Made by a program: the position numbers and the translations under genes. This document shows positions 33,067 to 40,819 of a stretch of DNA of 64,000 nucleotides, piece after piece. Positions within the stretch are counted from its first letter, which is position 1. Every line of letters starts with the position of its first letter. This stretch comes from Bradyrhizobium sp. WBAH42. GTDB lineage: Bacteria; Pseudomonadota; Alphaproteobacteria; Rhizobiales; Xanthobacteraceae. Below the pieces are notes generated by a model. It saw only the letters and a program-made list of their open reading frames with translations. It had not been told where the DNA came from and did no database searches. Location of the stretch: NCBI RefSeq assembly GCF_024585265.1, contig NZ_CP036533.1, positions 3,977,001-4,041,000 on the forward strand. The letters are read 5' to 3'.

Positions 33067-33744
33067 ATGCATATCGAACCCGGCGTCGTGACGGGCGCCA
33101 AGCTCGTGTTGAGTTACGCAACCGGCATCGCCGCAGGCGGCGTTGCCTTGAAGCTCGCGGTCGAGACCGTGCGCGAGCAGGGCATCGGCTCGCTTGCGTT
33201 GCGCACCCTCGCGACCACCGCGGCCGTCTTCACCTTCTTCGAGATCCTGCCGCATTTCCCGGTCGGCGTCTCCGAGGTGCACTTCATTCTCGGCTCGACA
33301 CTGTTCCTGCTATTCGGCGCGGCTCCCGCGGCGTTCGGCCTTGCGCTCGGCCTGCTGCTCCAGGGCGTTTTCTTCGAGCCGGCCGACCTGCCGCAATATG
33401 GCATGAATGTCACGACGCTGCTGGTGCCGCTGTTCGCGATCCAGGCAATCGCTGCCCGGATCATTTCGCGCAACACCGCCTATGTCGATCTCAAATATCG
33501 TCAGGCGCTGGCGCTCTCGACGACCTACCAGGCCGGCGTGATCGCCTGGGTGGCGTTCTGGGCGCTCTATGGCTCCGGCTTTGCCATGAGCAACCTCGCC
33601 AGCATCGCGACCTTCGCGGCGTCCTATGCACTGGTCATCGTGATCGAGCCGCTCGCCGATCTCGCCGTGCTGGCGCTGGCGAAGTCTCTGCGTGGTGTCA
33701 CCGCGCCTGGCCTCGTCACGCCTCGCCTGCACAACGCGGCTTAA
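33067..33744 (+). CDS. CbiM-type cobalt transporter membrane protein (ECF S-component-like)
   Basis: A 225-residue hydrophobic protein, about six membrane segments, that starts Met-His-Ile as CbiM/NikM proteins do; in that family the N-terminal Met-His is part of the metal site. His63 and His72 (in LPHFPVGVSEVHFILG) are further candidate ligands. No cbiN, cbiQ or cbiO lies nearby, so it would act alone or with ECF components elsewhere. B12-riboswitch control supports cobalt uptake. Could also be called simply an energy-coupling-factor transporter permease. Confidence 0.82.
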   Translation: MHIEPGVVTGAKLVLSYATGIAAGGVALKLAVETVREQGIGSLALRTLATTAAVFTFFEILPHFPVGVSEVHFILGSTLFLLFGAAPAAFGLALGLLLQGVFFEPADLPQYGMNVTTLLVPLFAIQAIAARIISRNTAYVDLKYRQALALSTTYQAGVIAWVAFWALYGSGFAMSNLASIATFAASYALVIVIEPLADLAVLALAKSLRGVTAPGLVTPRLHNAA

Positions 33745-33751
33745 GAGACAA

Positions 33752-33774
33752 GGGGCGGCCGTCATGGTCGCCCC
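33752..33774 (+). other. Strong hairpin just before cobF
   Basis: GGGGCGGCC (33752-33760) pairs with GGTCGCCCC (33766-33774) around GTCAT, nine pairs with one G-U. It ends 9 nt before the cobF ATG, where no good Shine-Dalgarno is visible. It may be a terminator for the permease transcript or a structure limiting cobF translation. Confidence 0.5.
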
Positions 33775-33783
33775 GTACGCCCG

Positions 33784-34533
33784 ATGCTCACGCTCTCTCT
33801 GATAGGCATCGGTTGCGGCGATCCCGAGCAGCTCACGCGCGCCGCGACCCGCGCCATCAACGCGGCCGATCTCGTCCTGATCCCGCGCAAGGGGAGCGCG
33901 AAGTCTGATCTCGCCGATCTCAGGCGGACGATCTGCACTGACGTGCTCACCAACAAGGCGACGCGCATCGCCGAATTCGATCTTCCCGTGCGCGACGCGA
34001 CCGAGGCCGACTATCGCAAGGGCGTCGACGATTGGCACGATGCCGTTGCCGCCACGTGGTCGCGGACCATTGCAAGCCATCTCGGCGGTGACGGCAAGGT
34101 CGCGCTGCTGATCTGGGGCGACCCGTCGCTCTACGATTCCTCGCTGCGCATTGCGCGGCGATTGAATCCATCGCCGACAATCGAGGTCGTGCCGGGCATC
34201 ACCTCGATCCAGGCACTGTGCGCGGCGCATGCGCTGCCGCTCAACGACATCGGCGAGCCGTTCCTGGTCACGACGGGGCGGCGCTTGCGCGAAGGCGGCT
34301 GGCCGGCGGGTGTCGATACAGTCGTGGTGATGCTCGACGGCGGCACGGCGTTCCAGTCGCTCGATCCGGCTGGGCTTCACATCTGGTGGGGTGCCTATCT
34401 CGGCATGCCCGATCAGATCCTCATGTCCGGTGCGCTCACCGACGTGGGTTCGCGCATTGCCGCCGCGAGGCAGGACGCACGTGAGCGGCACGGCTGGATC
34501 ATGGACAGCTACATTCTCAAACGCAGGCGTTGA
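33784..34533 (+). CDS. cobF: Precorrin-6A synthase (deacetylating)
   Basis: An SAM methyltransferase specific to the aerobic pathway: methylates C1 of precorrin-5 with loss of acetate. The 249 residues begin MLTLSLIGIGCGDPEQLTRAA and contain DLVLIPRKGSAKSDLADLRR, LLIWGDPSLYDSSLRIAR and VPGITSIQALCAAHALPLNDIGEP, as in CobF. It lies 39 nt after the permease gene, apart from the other methyltransferases. Confidence 0.95.
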   Translation: MLTLSLIGIGCGDPEQLTRAATRAINAADLVLIPRKGSAKSDLADLRRTICTDVLTNKATRIAEFDLPVRDATEADYRKGVDDWHDAVAATWSRTIASHLGGDGKVALLIWGDPSLYDSSLRIARRLNPSPTIEVVPGITSIQALCAAHALPLNDIGEPFLVTTGRRLREGGWPAGVDTVVVMLDGGTAFQSLDPAGLHIWWGAYLGMPDQILMSGALTDVGSRIAAARQDARERHGWIMDSYILKRRR

Positions 34534-34543
34534 GCGAGGCAGC

Positions 34544-35596
34544 ATGCTTCCCGAATGGGTCACCCAGAACTGCCCCGAAATCTCCGCGGTCCATCGCGAG
34601 GCGGCCATTGCGCGGCAGGCGCAATTGACGAAGCCGACCGGCGCGCTCGGCCGGCTGGAGCAGCTCGCGATCGAGCTCGCAGGCCTGCAGGCCACCGAGC
34701 AGCCGCGCGCCGCGCTGGTGCCGATCATCATCTTCGCGGGCGACCACGGCATCGTCGCACAGGGCGTGTCGGCCTATCCGCAAGCCGTCACCATCGCGAT
34801 GATGGCGAATTTTGCCTCTGGAGGCGCCGCGATCTCGGTGCTGGCGCGCGAGCTGGGTTCGAGCCTCGAGGTGGTCGACGCCGGCACGCTGTCCGAGGTG
34901 CAGATGGCCGGAATCGTCACCGACAAGCCGCGCAGCGGCACGCGCGATTTCAGCGTCGAGGCCGCGCTCACCCCGGCGGAATTGGTCTTCGCCTTTGAGG
35001 CCGGCCAGCGCGCGGTGGCGCGCGCCGAGGCCGGCCGGCCTGATCTCTTGATCTTTGGCGAGATGGGGATCGGCAACACCACGACGTCAGCTGCGATTGC
35101 TGCGAGCCTGCTCGGTGTGAGCGCCGAAGAGATCGCCGGCAGCGGCACCGGCGTCGATGCGGCCGGCCGCGTACACAAGGCGCGGGTGATCGATGCGGCG
35201 ATCGTACGCCATCGCGTCGCCGGAGCCTCGGTCGAGACAATCCTGTGCGCGGTCGGCGGCCTCGAAATCGCGGCGATCTCGGGCGCGATCATTGCGGCCG
35301 CGCAACGCCGCATTCCCGTGTTGATCGACGGCTTCATCGTCTCGGTGGCGGCGCTGGCGGCGGCGCGCCTCAATCCCTCCTGCCAGCCGTTCCTGTTGCC
35401 CTCGCATCAATCGGCGGAGCAGGGACATCGGCTGGTGTTGCGCGCGCTGAACGTGCAGCCGCTGATCAGCCTCGATCTCAGGCTCGGCGAGGGATCGGGC
35501 GCCGCCATTGCGCTGCCGCTGGTGCGCTCGGCCTGCGCACTTCACAACGGCATGGCGACCTTTGCGCAGGCCAATGTGCCGGACCGGTCTAGCTGA
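34544..35596 (+). CDS. cobT: Nicotinate-nucleotide-dimethylbenzimidazole phosphoribosyltransferase
   Basis: Makes alpha-ribazole 5'-phosphate from DMB and nicotinate mononucleotide (CobU in P. denitrificans naming). The 350 residues show KPTGALGRLEQLA, FAGDHGIVAQGVSAYP, GEMGIGNTTTSAA and the catalytic-Glu segment LDLRLGEGSGAA. ATG 34544 is supported by GAGGCAGC upstream. Its end overlaps the convergent phosphatase gene by 8 nt. Confidence 0.95.
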   Translation: MLPEWVTQNCPEISAVHREAAIARQAQLTKPTGALGRLEQLAIELAGLQATEQPRAALVPIIIFAGDHGIVAQGVSAYPQAVTIAMMANFASGGAAISVLARELGSSLEVVDAGTLSEVQMAGIVTDKPRSGTRDFSVEAALTPAELVFAFEAGQRAVARAEAGRPDLLIFGEMGIGNTTTSAAIAASLLGVSAEEIAGSGTGVDAAGRVHKARVIDAAIVRHRVAGASVETILCAVGGLEIAAISGAIIAAAQRRIPVLIDGFIVSVAALAAARLNPSCQPFLLPSHQSAEQGHRLVLRALNVQPLISLDLRLGEGSGAAIALPLVRSACALHNGMATFAQANVPDRSS

Positions 35597-36161
35597 TCCG
35601 CTGATTGACCGAGACGACGCGCCAGCCGCTGGCGAGCCGGTCGATCCGGGTCAGCGACAACGGATCGATCACGAAGCGCAACGCCGCTTCCGGTGCGAGA
35701 TCGAGCGCGATGCAGAGCGCGGCGCGAATGGTGCCGGAATGGACGACCAGCGCCGCGGAGCCTGCGCCGATCCGCGACAGGCCGAGGCGGACGCGGGCGA
35801 CCTGATCCGCAAAGCTTTCGCCCTTCGGCGGCCGTCCGCGCGCCGGATCGCGCCAGAACTGCGCGTAGATCTCGCCGCCGGTCGCGGCGAGTTCGTCATG
35901 CCGATGGCCGATCCAATCGCCGAAATCCTGCTCGCGGAATTCGCTGACCAGCTCCGGTTCCAGCCCCAGCGCGCGCGCCGTCTCGACCGTGCGCCGCGAT
36001 GGGCTGGCATAGCTTGCGACATCCGCGGGCAAGCGCTGCTTGAGAGCCGCCAACGCCGCGCAATCGCCGAGATCGGCCGGCGCATCGGCTGCATGGATCG
36101 TCCCGGCTACGCCCGCGACAACCGCGTGCCGTATCAACCAGAGGAAGGTCTCGCCTTCCAT
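35589..36161 (-). CDS. Histidine phosphatase family protein, candidate alpha-ribazole phosphatase
   Basis: A 190-residue branch 1 histidine phosphatase: the RHG-type motif occurs as LIRHAVV near the N-terminus, SPSRRTVETARALG follows, and the second catalytic histidine is in VVHSGTIRAAL. ATG 36161 is preferred because GGAG lies 6 nt upstream; ATG 36167 adds two residues. Converging on cobT, whose product is alpha-ribazole 5'-phosphate, it is a good candidate for the phosphatase that removes that phosphate (Salmonella CobC role). The family is broad, so the substrate is inferred from context only. Confidence 0.85.
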   Translation of the reverse strand: MEGETFLWLIRHAVVAGVAGTIHAADAPADLGDCAALAALKQRLPADVASYASPSRRTVETARALGLEPELVSEFREQDFGDWIGHRHDELAATGGEIYAQFWRDPARGRPPKGESFADQVARVRLGLSRIGAGSAALVVHSGTIRAALCIALDLAPEAALRFVIDPLSLTRIDRLASGWRVVSVNQRIS

Positions 36162-36247
36162 GCTCATCTCCAAGGAAGCTTGTGCGGTCGCCACGACGCC
36201 GCAACTGGGACATTGACTCTGTCTTGGTGGTAATCCTAGATGCTCGC

Positions 36248-36421
36248 GACGGTTTTCCCGAGAGGGAATGAAAAGGGAATGCGGTGCGGGGAAAATTGTC
36301 CCCAATGCCGCGGCTGCCCCCGCAACTGTGAGCGGTGAATCCTTCGTCACGAGCCACTGGGTCCTCGGTCCCGGGAAGGCGACGAAGAGGTCACGACCCG
36401 CGAGCCAGGAGACCTGCCGTC
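36248..36421 (+). promoter_or_regulatory. Cobalamin riboswitch 3 (upstream of TonB-dependent receptor)
   Basis: Aptamer blocks: GAGGGAAT (36262-36269), GGGAATGCGGTG (36275-36286), the core CGGCTGCCCCCGCAACTGTGA (36311-36331) and the canonical B12-box GCGAGCCAGGAGACCTGCC (36400-36418). GACGG (36248-36252) pairs with CCGTC (36417-36421) as P1. The downstream leader of about 130 nt ends in a hairpin that hides the receptor's Shine-Dalgarno. Confidence 0.95.
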
Positions 36422-36502
36422 AGCCGTGGTCACACGCGAAGATGTCGGTCGGGGAGTACAGACATTCGGCTTCATCGGACGGCTGCAAGGCCAAAAGGTG
36501 AG

Positions 36503-36543
36503 ACCTCGTTCGCTGTGACGTGCCACTGACGTCATACCGAGGT
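36503..36543 (+). promoter_or_regulatory. Shine-Dalgarno-sequestering hairpin of riboswitch 3
   Basis: ACCTCG (36503-36508) pairs with CGAGGT (36538-36543), and inside it TGACGT (36516-36521) pairs with ACGTCA (36529-36534). The outer 3' arm contains the GAGG Shine-Dalgarno (36539-36542) of the receptor gene, 8 nt before its GTG start. This predicts translational control by the riboswitch. Confidence 0.7.
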
Positions 36544-36550
36544 TTGTACC

Positions 36551-38908
36551 GTGTCTTCCATCCGTATCGCACGACCGCGCCGCGTCCTGCTGGTTTCCGC
36601 CGCGTTCACGTCCTTCGCCGTTCTCGATCCGCCTGCCGCTCTGGCGCAGCAGGTCCGAGAGCCGCTGCCACCCGTCGAGGTCTCGCCCGCCCAGGCGCGC
36701 AAGCCGGCCAGACCGGCAGCAGGAGAGGCGGCGAGCGCGCGCCGCGCGGCAGCGCGCAGGCCGGCGGCGGTATCGGCAGCGCCAAAACCCGTGATGCCGG
36801 ATTCGACGGCGCAAACGCCGCTCAACACCAATGCCGTTGCCGAAAGCGCCTCGCGGCTCGGCCTGACGGTGCGGCAGACGCCCGCGACCGTCGAGGTGAT
36901 CTCGGCCGAAACCATGCGCGAGCAGGGCTATCGCACCGTGTCCGAGGTGGCGCAGGGCGCCGTCGGCGTCACCTCCGGCGACAACCCGGCCGAACCTTCC
37001 GCCTTCTCGATGCGCGGCTTCACCAACAGCCAGATCAACACGCTTTACAACGGCATCAAGATCGGTCCGCAGAACATGACCTCGCGGATCGTCGACACCG
37101 CCAATCTGGAGGCCGTGGAATTCCTCAAAGGACCGGCCTCGCTGATCTCGGGCGAGGGTGCCGCGGGAGGCGCCATCAACTTCGTCACCAAGCAGCCGCA
37201 CACGGGAGCGATCCGCAACGAGGCAAATTTCTCCTGGGATTCGCTGAATTTGTTCCGGGCGCATTACGGCTCGGGCGGCAGCACCAATGTGCAAGGGCTG
37301 GACTATCGCTTCGACATCAGCCGTTCCACGCTCAACGGCTTTGCCGACGACACCAACGTCAAGACGTTCGGCACGTCCGGCCAGCTCAATTACCAGGTCT
37401 CCGACAGCCTCAAGATCTGGGGTGCGGTCGAGTATCGCGAAGACCGCTCGAAGGCCTATTGGGGCGCGCCGCTAGTGCCGGTCGCCTTCAGCGGTTCGCA
37501 TGCGACGACGGGGATCGTCTCCGGCAATTACGTCTCGAATTACAACGGTACCAATCTCGGTGCCGTCACAATCGACGACCGCACCTTCAACACCAATTAC
37601 AACGTTCTCGATAACCGCAACGTGGCGCAGGAAGTGTGGCTGCGCGGCGGCTTCGAGCTGAAGCTCGCGCCTGACCTCACGCTGAAAAGTCAGGCCTATG
37701 GCTATGGCGCCGAACGGACCTGGTTCAACAACGAGATCGAGGCATTCAACTCCACCACGAACCTGGTCGATCGCGAGCGCTTCTATGTCGCCCATAGCCA
37801 GCGGCTGGTCGGCAACATCACCGACCTGATCTGGGACACCAACATCGCAGGATTCGACAACCGGTTGGTCACGACGCTCTCGTCGAGCTATCTCGATTTC
37901 GTCAGGCCCGGCGCGGCAAACTTTCCCGGAGATTCCGTTTCGCTGGTCGATCCCAACCGCGGCTTCTACGGCCTGCTCACGACACAGCAGCAGACCGCGC
38001 GCATCGACAACGAGGCGTTGTCGTTCGAGGACCGGTTGAAGCTGACGCGCAGCTTCGCGTTGATCGGGGGCCTGCGTGTCGAGCACATCGGACTCGACCG
38101 TAACTCGACCGACAAGGCCGGGCTGGAGAAGGCAGGCTTTCCGTACACCAAAGACTGGGCGCCGGTGACGGGCCGCATTGGCTACACCTGGGAGGCCGTG
38201 CCCGGCCTGACCTTCTTCAGCCAGTACGCCACCGGGGCCGACGTCGCAGCCAACAACATCTTCCTGCTGTTGCCGACCCAGCCACTGGACCTGACGACGT
38301 CGCGAACCTACGAGACCGGCGTCAAGCATCTGTTCTGGGACAATAGGGCGGAGTGGTCGTTCTCGGCCTACGACATCCTGCGCAAGAACGTCTATGCGGC
38401 GGCCGGCGGGCAGGCGCTCAATATCGCCGGGCGGCAGGAGTCCAAGGGCGTCGAGCTTGCCGCCTCGGTGCGGCCGATCGAGCCGCTTCGGTTGTGGGGC
38501 AACATCGCCTATGTCGATGCGCGCTATGCCGACTACAATTTCGTCGGTGGCTCGTTCTCCGGCAATACGCCGCCGAACGTACCGCGTATCGTGGCCAATG
38601 CCGGCGCATCGTACCGGTTCTTCACGCCCTGGCCTGTGGAGCTCGGCATGACCGGCCGTCATGTCGGCGACCGCTACAACACCGACGCGAACGTCGTGAC
38701 GATGAAGGCCTACACCGTGGCCGACGTCTACGCCTTCGTCGATATCCCCAAGGCCGTGTTCAATGCGGTCGACCAGGCCCGCCTGACTTTCCGCGTCCGC
38801 AACATCACCGACAAGCGCTATGCGATCTGGGGCGATCCGTTCTATCCCGACCAGATCCTCCTGGGCGCGCCGCGCACCTACGAGGTCTCGGCCGCGTTCA
38901 AATGGTGA
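36551..38908 (+). CDS. TonB-dependent siderophore-receptor-type outer-membrane protein
   Basis: A 785-residue TonB-dependent receptor. It has a signal peptide ending ...PPAALA before QQVREP, a Pro/Ala-rich spacer with a possible TonB box near LPPVEVSP, a plug domain (RQTPATVEVISAETMREQGYRTVSEV, FSMRGFTNSQINTLYNGIK, VEFLKGPASLISGEGAAGG) and a beta-barrel ending in Phe-Lys-Trp. The plug motifs resemble siderophore receptors (FhuE/FecA type) rather than BtuB. Start GTG 36551 has GAGG 8 nt upstream. Because a B12 riboswitch controls it, a corrinoid or cobalt chelate is a likelier ligand than iron; this is inference. Confidence 0.9.
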   Translation: MSSIRIARPRRVLLVSAAFTSFAVLDPPAALAQQVREPLPPVEVSPAQARKPARPAAGEAASARRAAARRPAAVSAAPKPVMPDSTAQTPLNTNAVAESASRLGLTVRQTPATVEVISAETMREQGYRTVSEVAQGAVGVTSGDNPAEPSAFSMRGFTNSQINTLYNGIKIGPQNMTSRIVDTANLEAVEFLKGPASLISGEGAAGGAINFVTKQPHTGAIRNEANFSWDSLNLFRAHYGSGGSTNVQGLDYRFDISRSTLNGFADDTNVKTFGTSGQLNYQVSDSLKIWGAVEYREDRSKAYWGAPLVPVAFSGSHATTGIVSGNYVSNYNGTNLGAVTIDDRTFNTNYNVLDNRNVAQEVWLRGGFELKLAPDLTLKSQAYGYGAERTWFNNEIEAFNSTTNLVDRERFYVAHSQRLVGNITDLIWDTNIAGFDNRLVTTLSSSYLDFVRPGAANFPGDSVSLVDPNRGFYGLLTTQQQTARIDNEALSFEDRLKLTRSFALIGGLRVEHIGLDRNSTDKAGLEKAGFPYTKDWAPVTGRIGYTWEAVPGLTFFSQYATGADVAANNIFLLLPTQPLDLTTSRTYETGVKHLFWDNRAEWSFSAYDILRKNVYAAAGGQALNIAGRQESKGVELAASVRPIEPLRLWGNIAYVDARYADYNFVGGSFSGNTPPNVPRIVANAGASYRFFTPWPVELGMTGRHVGDRYNTDANVVTMKAYTVADVYAFVDIPKAVFNAVDQARLTFRVRNITDKRYAIWGDPFYPDQILLGAPRTYEVSAAFKW

Positions 38909-38920
38909 GGCCTTGAGCGC

Positions 38921-40354
38921 ATGATGGGCGCGATCGTCCTCTCGCATCGCTGGCTCGGGATCGCGTTCTGCCTGCTGTTCGCGATGTGGTTCGCGAGCGG
39001 GATCGTGATGCACTTCGTCCCGTTTCCGTCGCTGACGGAAGCGGAGCGATTTGCCGGGCTCGCGCCGCTGGACCGTGGCGGGACAACGATCTCGGTCGCG
39101 GACGCCGTTGCTGCGAGCGGAATCACCGACGGGACGCGTGTTCGGCTGATCCAGCGCAGTGATGGACCGGTCTACGTCGTCTCGGGCCCCGCAGGTTCGC
39201 GAGCGGTCCGCGCCTCCGATAGAGGAGACGCATCGGTGACGTCCGCCGATGTCGCGCTCACCATCGTGCAGGGCTATTCCCGTCAGCGCGGGCTCGACGC
39301 GCCACGCGCCGCGATCGTCGCGCGGTCGGACCACGATCAATGGAGCGTGCCGAACGGTTTTGATCGCCATCGCCCCTTGTTTCGCGCCGCTCTCGGCGAT
39401 GCCCCTGGAACGGAGGTCTACGTTTCGTCGCTGACCGGGGAGGTCGTCCTGGATACGACGCGCAGTGAGCGCGCGTGGAACTGGGCCGGCAGCGTGCTGC
39501 ACTGGATCTATCCGACGGTTCTGCGCAGCAGCTGGGCGGTGTGGGATCGCGTGGTCTGGACGCTGTCGCTGCTGGCCCTGATTGCGGCATTGCTTGGCGC
39601 GGTGCTCGGAATCGTGCGGATCAGGTTTCGCAAGGGCCAAATCTCCTCGCCTTACCGTGGCTGGCATGCGCTGCATCACCTGATCGGCCTCGCGGCGACG
39701 CTGTTCGTACTGAGCTGGATCTTCAGCGGCTGGCTCTCGATGGATCACGGCCGCCTGTTCTCGCGCGGGCAATTGACGCCGGCAGAGGCGGGCGTGGTCG
39801 ATGCCGCCCCGGATTGGCGAGACGCTTCACCGCTCGATCTGCCGCCAATATCGCCGTCGGCGCGCGAGGTCGAATGGTTCGCCTTCGGCGGCAGGGTCTA
39901 TCGGCGCGATCGGCTCGCCCTTGGCCATCAGACGTTGATCAGGGCCGGGGACGCGCCGCGAGATGGGCAGGCGGCATACCTGGATACGCAGGAGATCGGG
40001 GATCTGACGGCGCGCCTTGGCGCCGGCTGTGCCGCACCGTTCCTGCTCGCCGGCTACGACGACTATCCGGCGCAGTCCGCTATTCCGGGAGCTCCGGTCT
40101 ACCGCACGACCTGCGGCGATCTCTGGTTCGATGTCGATGCTGCCGATGGCAAGGTGCTGCAAAGACTGGACCCGTCGCGGCGCGTCTATCGCTGGCTCTA
40201 CAGTGCGCTGCACACGCTTGATTTCCCGATTCTGCTGGCTCACGCGCGGCTGCGTGACGCTCTCATTGTCAGCCTCTGTACGCTCGGACTGATGTTCTCC
40301 ATCACCGGCGTCGTCATCGGATGGCGACGCTTGCGGGCGTCGCTGGCATCCTGA
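38921..40354 (+). CDS. PepSY-domain membrane protein
   Basis: A 477-residue inner-membrane protein with an N-terminal hydrophobic helix (RWLGIAFCLLFAMWFASGIVMHF), a large PepSY-type periplasmic domain, central helices around residues 205-225 and 245-270, and a C-terminal helix ending GWRRLRAS. PepSY membrane proteins are common partners of TonB receptors, where some reduce imported metal chelates. Its start 12 nt after the receptor stop places it in the same riboswitch-controlled unit. Function here is unproven. Confidence 0.85.
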   Translation: MMGAIVLSHRWLGIAFCLLFAMWFASGIVMHFVPFPSLTEAERFAGLAPLDRGGTTISVADAVAASGITDGTRVRLIQRSDGPVYVVSGPAGSRAVRASDRGDASVTSADVALTIVQGYSRQRGLDAPRAAIVARSDHDQWSVPNGFDRHRPLFRAALGDAPGTEVYVSSLTGEVVLDTTRSERAWNWAGSVLHWIYPTVLRSSWAVWDRVVWTLSLLALIAALLGAVLGIVRIRFRKGQISSPYRGWHALHHLIGLAATLFVLSWIFSGWLSMDHGRLFSRGQLTPAEAGVVDAAPDWRDASPLDLPPISPSAREVEWFAFGGRVYRRDRLALGHQTLIRAGDAPRDGQAAYLDTQEIGDLTARLGAGCAAPFLLAGYDDYPAQSAIPGAPVYRTTCGDLWFDVDAADGKVLQRLDPSRRVYRWLYSALHTLDFPILLAHARLRDALIVSLCTLGLMFSITGVVIGWRRLRASLAS

Positions 40355-40819
40355 GGCCGGTGACGTCCTCGCTTACTGACCGTACAATAAAGAGAGGCTG
40401 AGCCGACCTGCGTGCATAGCTCCTGGTCAGCCCTCTCTCCTGCACCGCAGATTGATCGCCTGCAAATTAGACAAACGGACTTGCGCGATTCCGATTGCAG
40501 TGCAACGGGCGCTCCCATTTGTGTCGAAGAATCCAAGGGTGCGCTGCACATTTCTGGCTTCGTATGCTTCTGCTCTCTGGGCGAGCAGCGCTGCACCAAA
40601 ACGTGCAGCCGATGGTGCGCCGCGCAATGCCGGCGGCTCGCTGGCTCGGTGGTTTGCGACAACTCCGACCCTATCCCGCGGCCATCGCTCTGTCGCACGC
40701 TCGCCCGTGATGGCATGACAGGGAATGACGATGAGCGTGCTCGCTTTGGCATTGGATGCGGCAATGGCCGGGAAGGACCTGGCGTCCGGTCCGGACGTCA
40801 CGCGTAGCTGACTGTGCAG
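40355..40819 (+). other. 465-nt region without a convincing gene, upstream of hyuA
   Basis: No reading frame here has a family signature or clear codon bias. Seen: a perfect inverted repeat GCTGCAC-N6-GTGCAGC (40590-40609) that could be an operator, and a 28-codon frame (40725-40811) ending 8 nt before the hyuA ATG. A sigma-54-like element at about 40650-40670 has the wrong GG-GC spacing (N11). Presumably it holds the promoter of the hydantoin genes. Confidence 0.5.

Noticed and set aside
40650..40675. Sigma-54-like TGGCTC...TTTGCG before hyuA
   Set aside because: GG and GC are 11 nt apart, not the invariant 10, so I do not call it a promoter.
40725..40811. 28-codon ORF just upstream of hyuA
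   Set aside because: Too short, no domain and no clear ribosome site; recorded only within the gene-free region.
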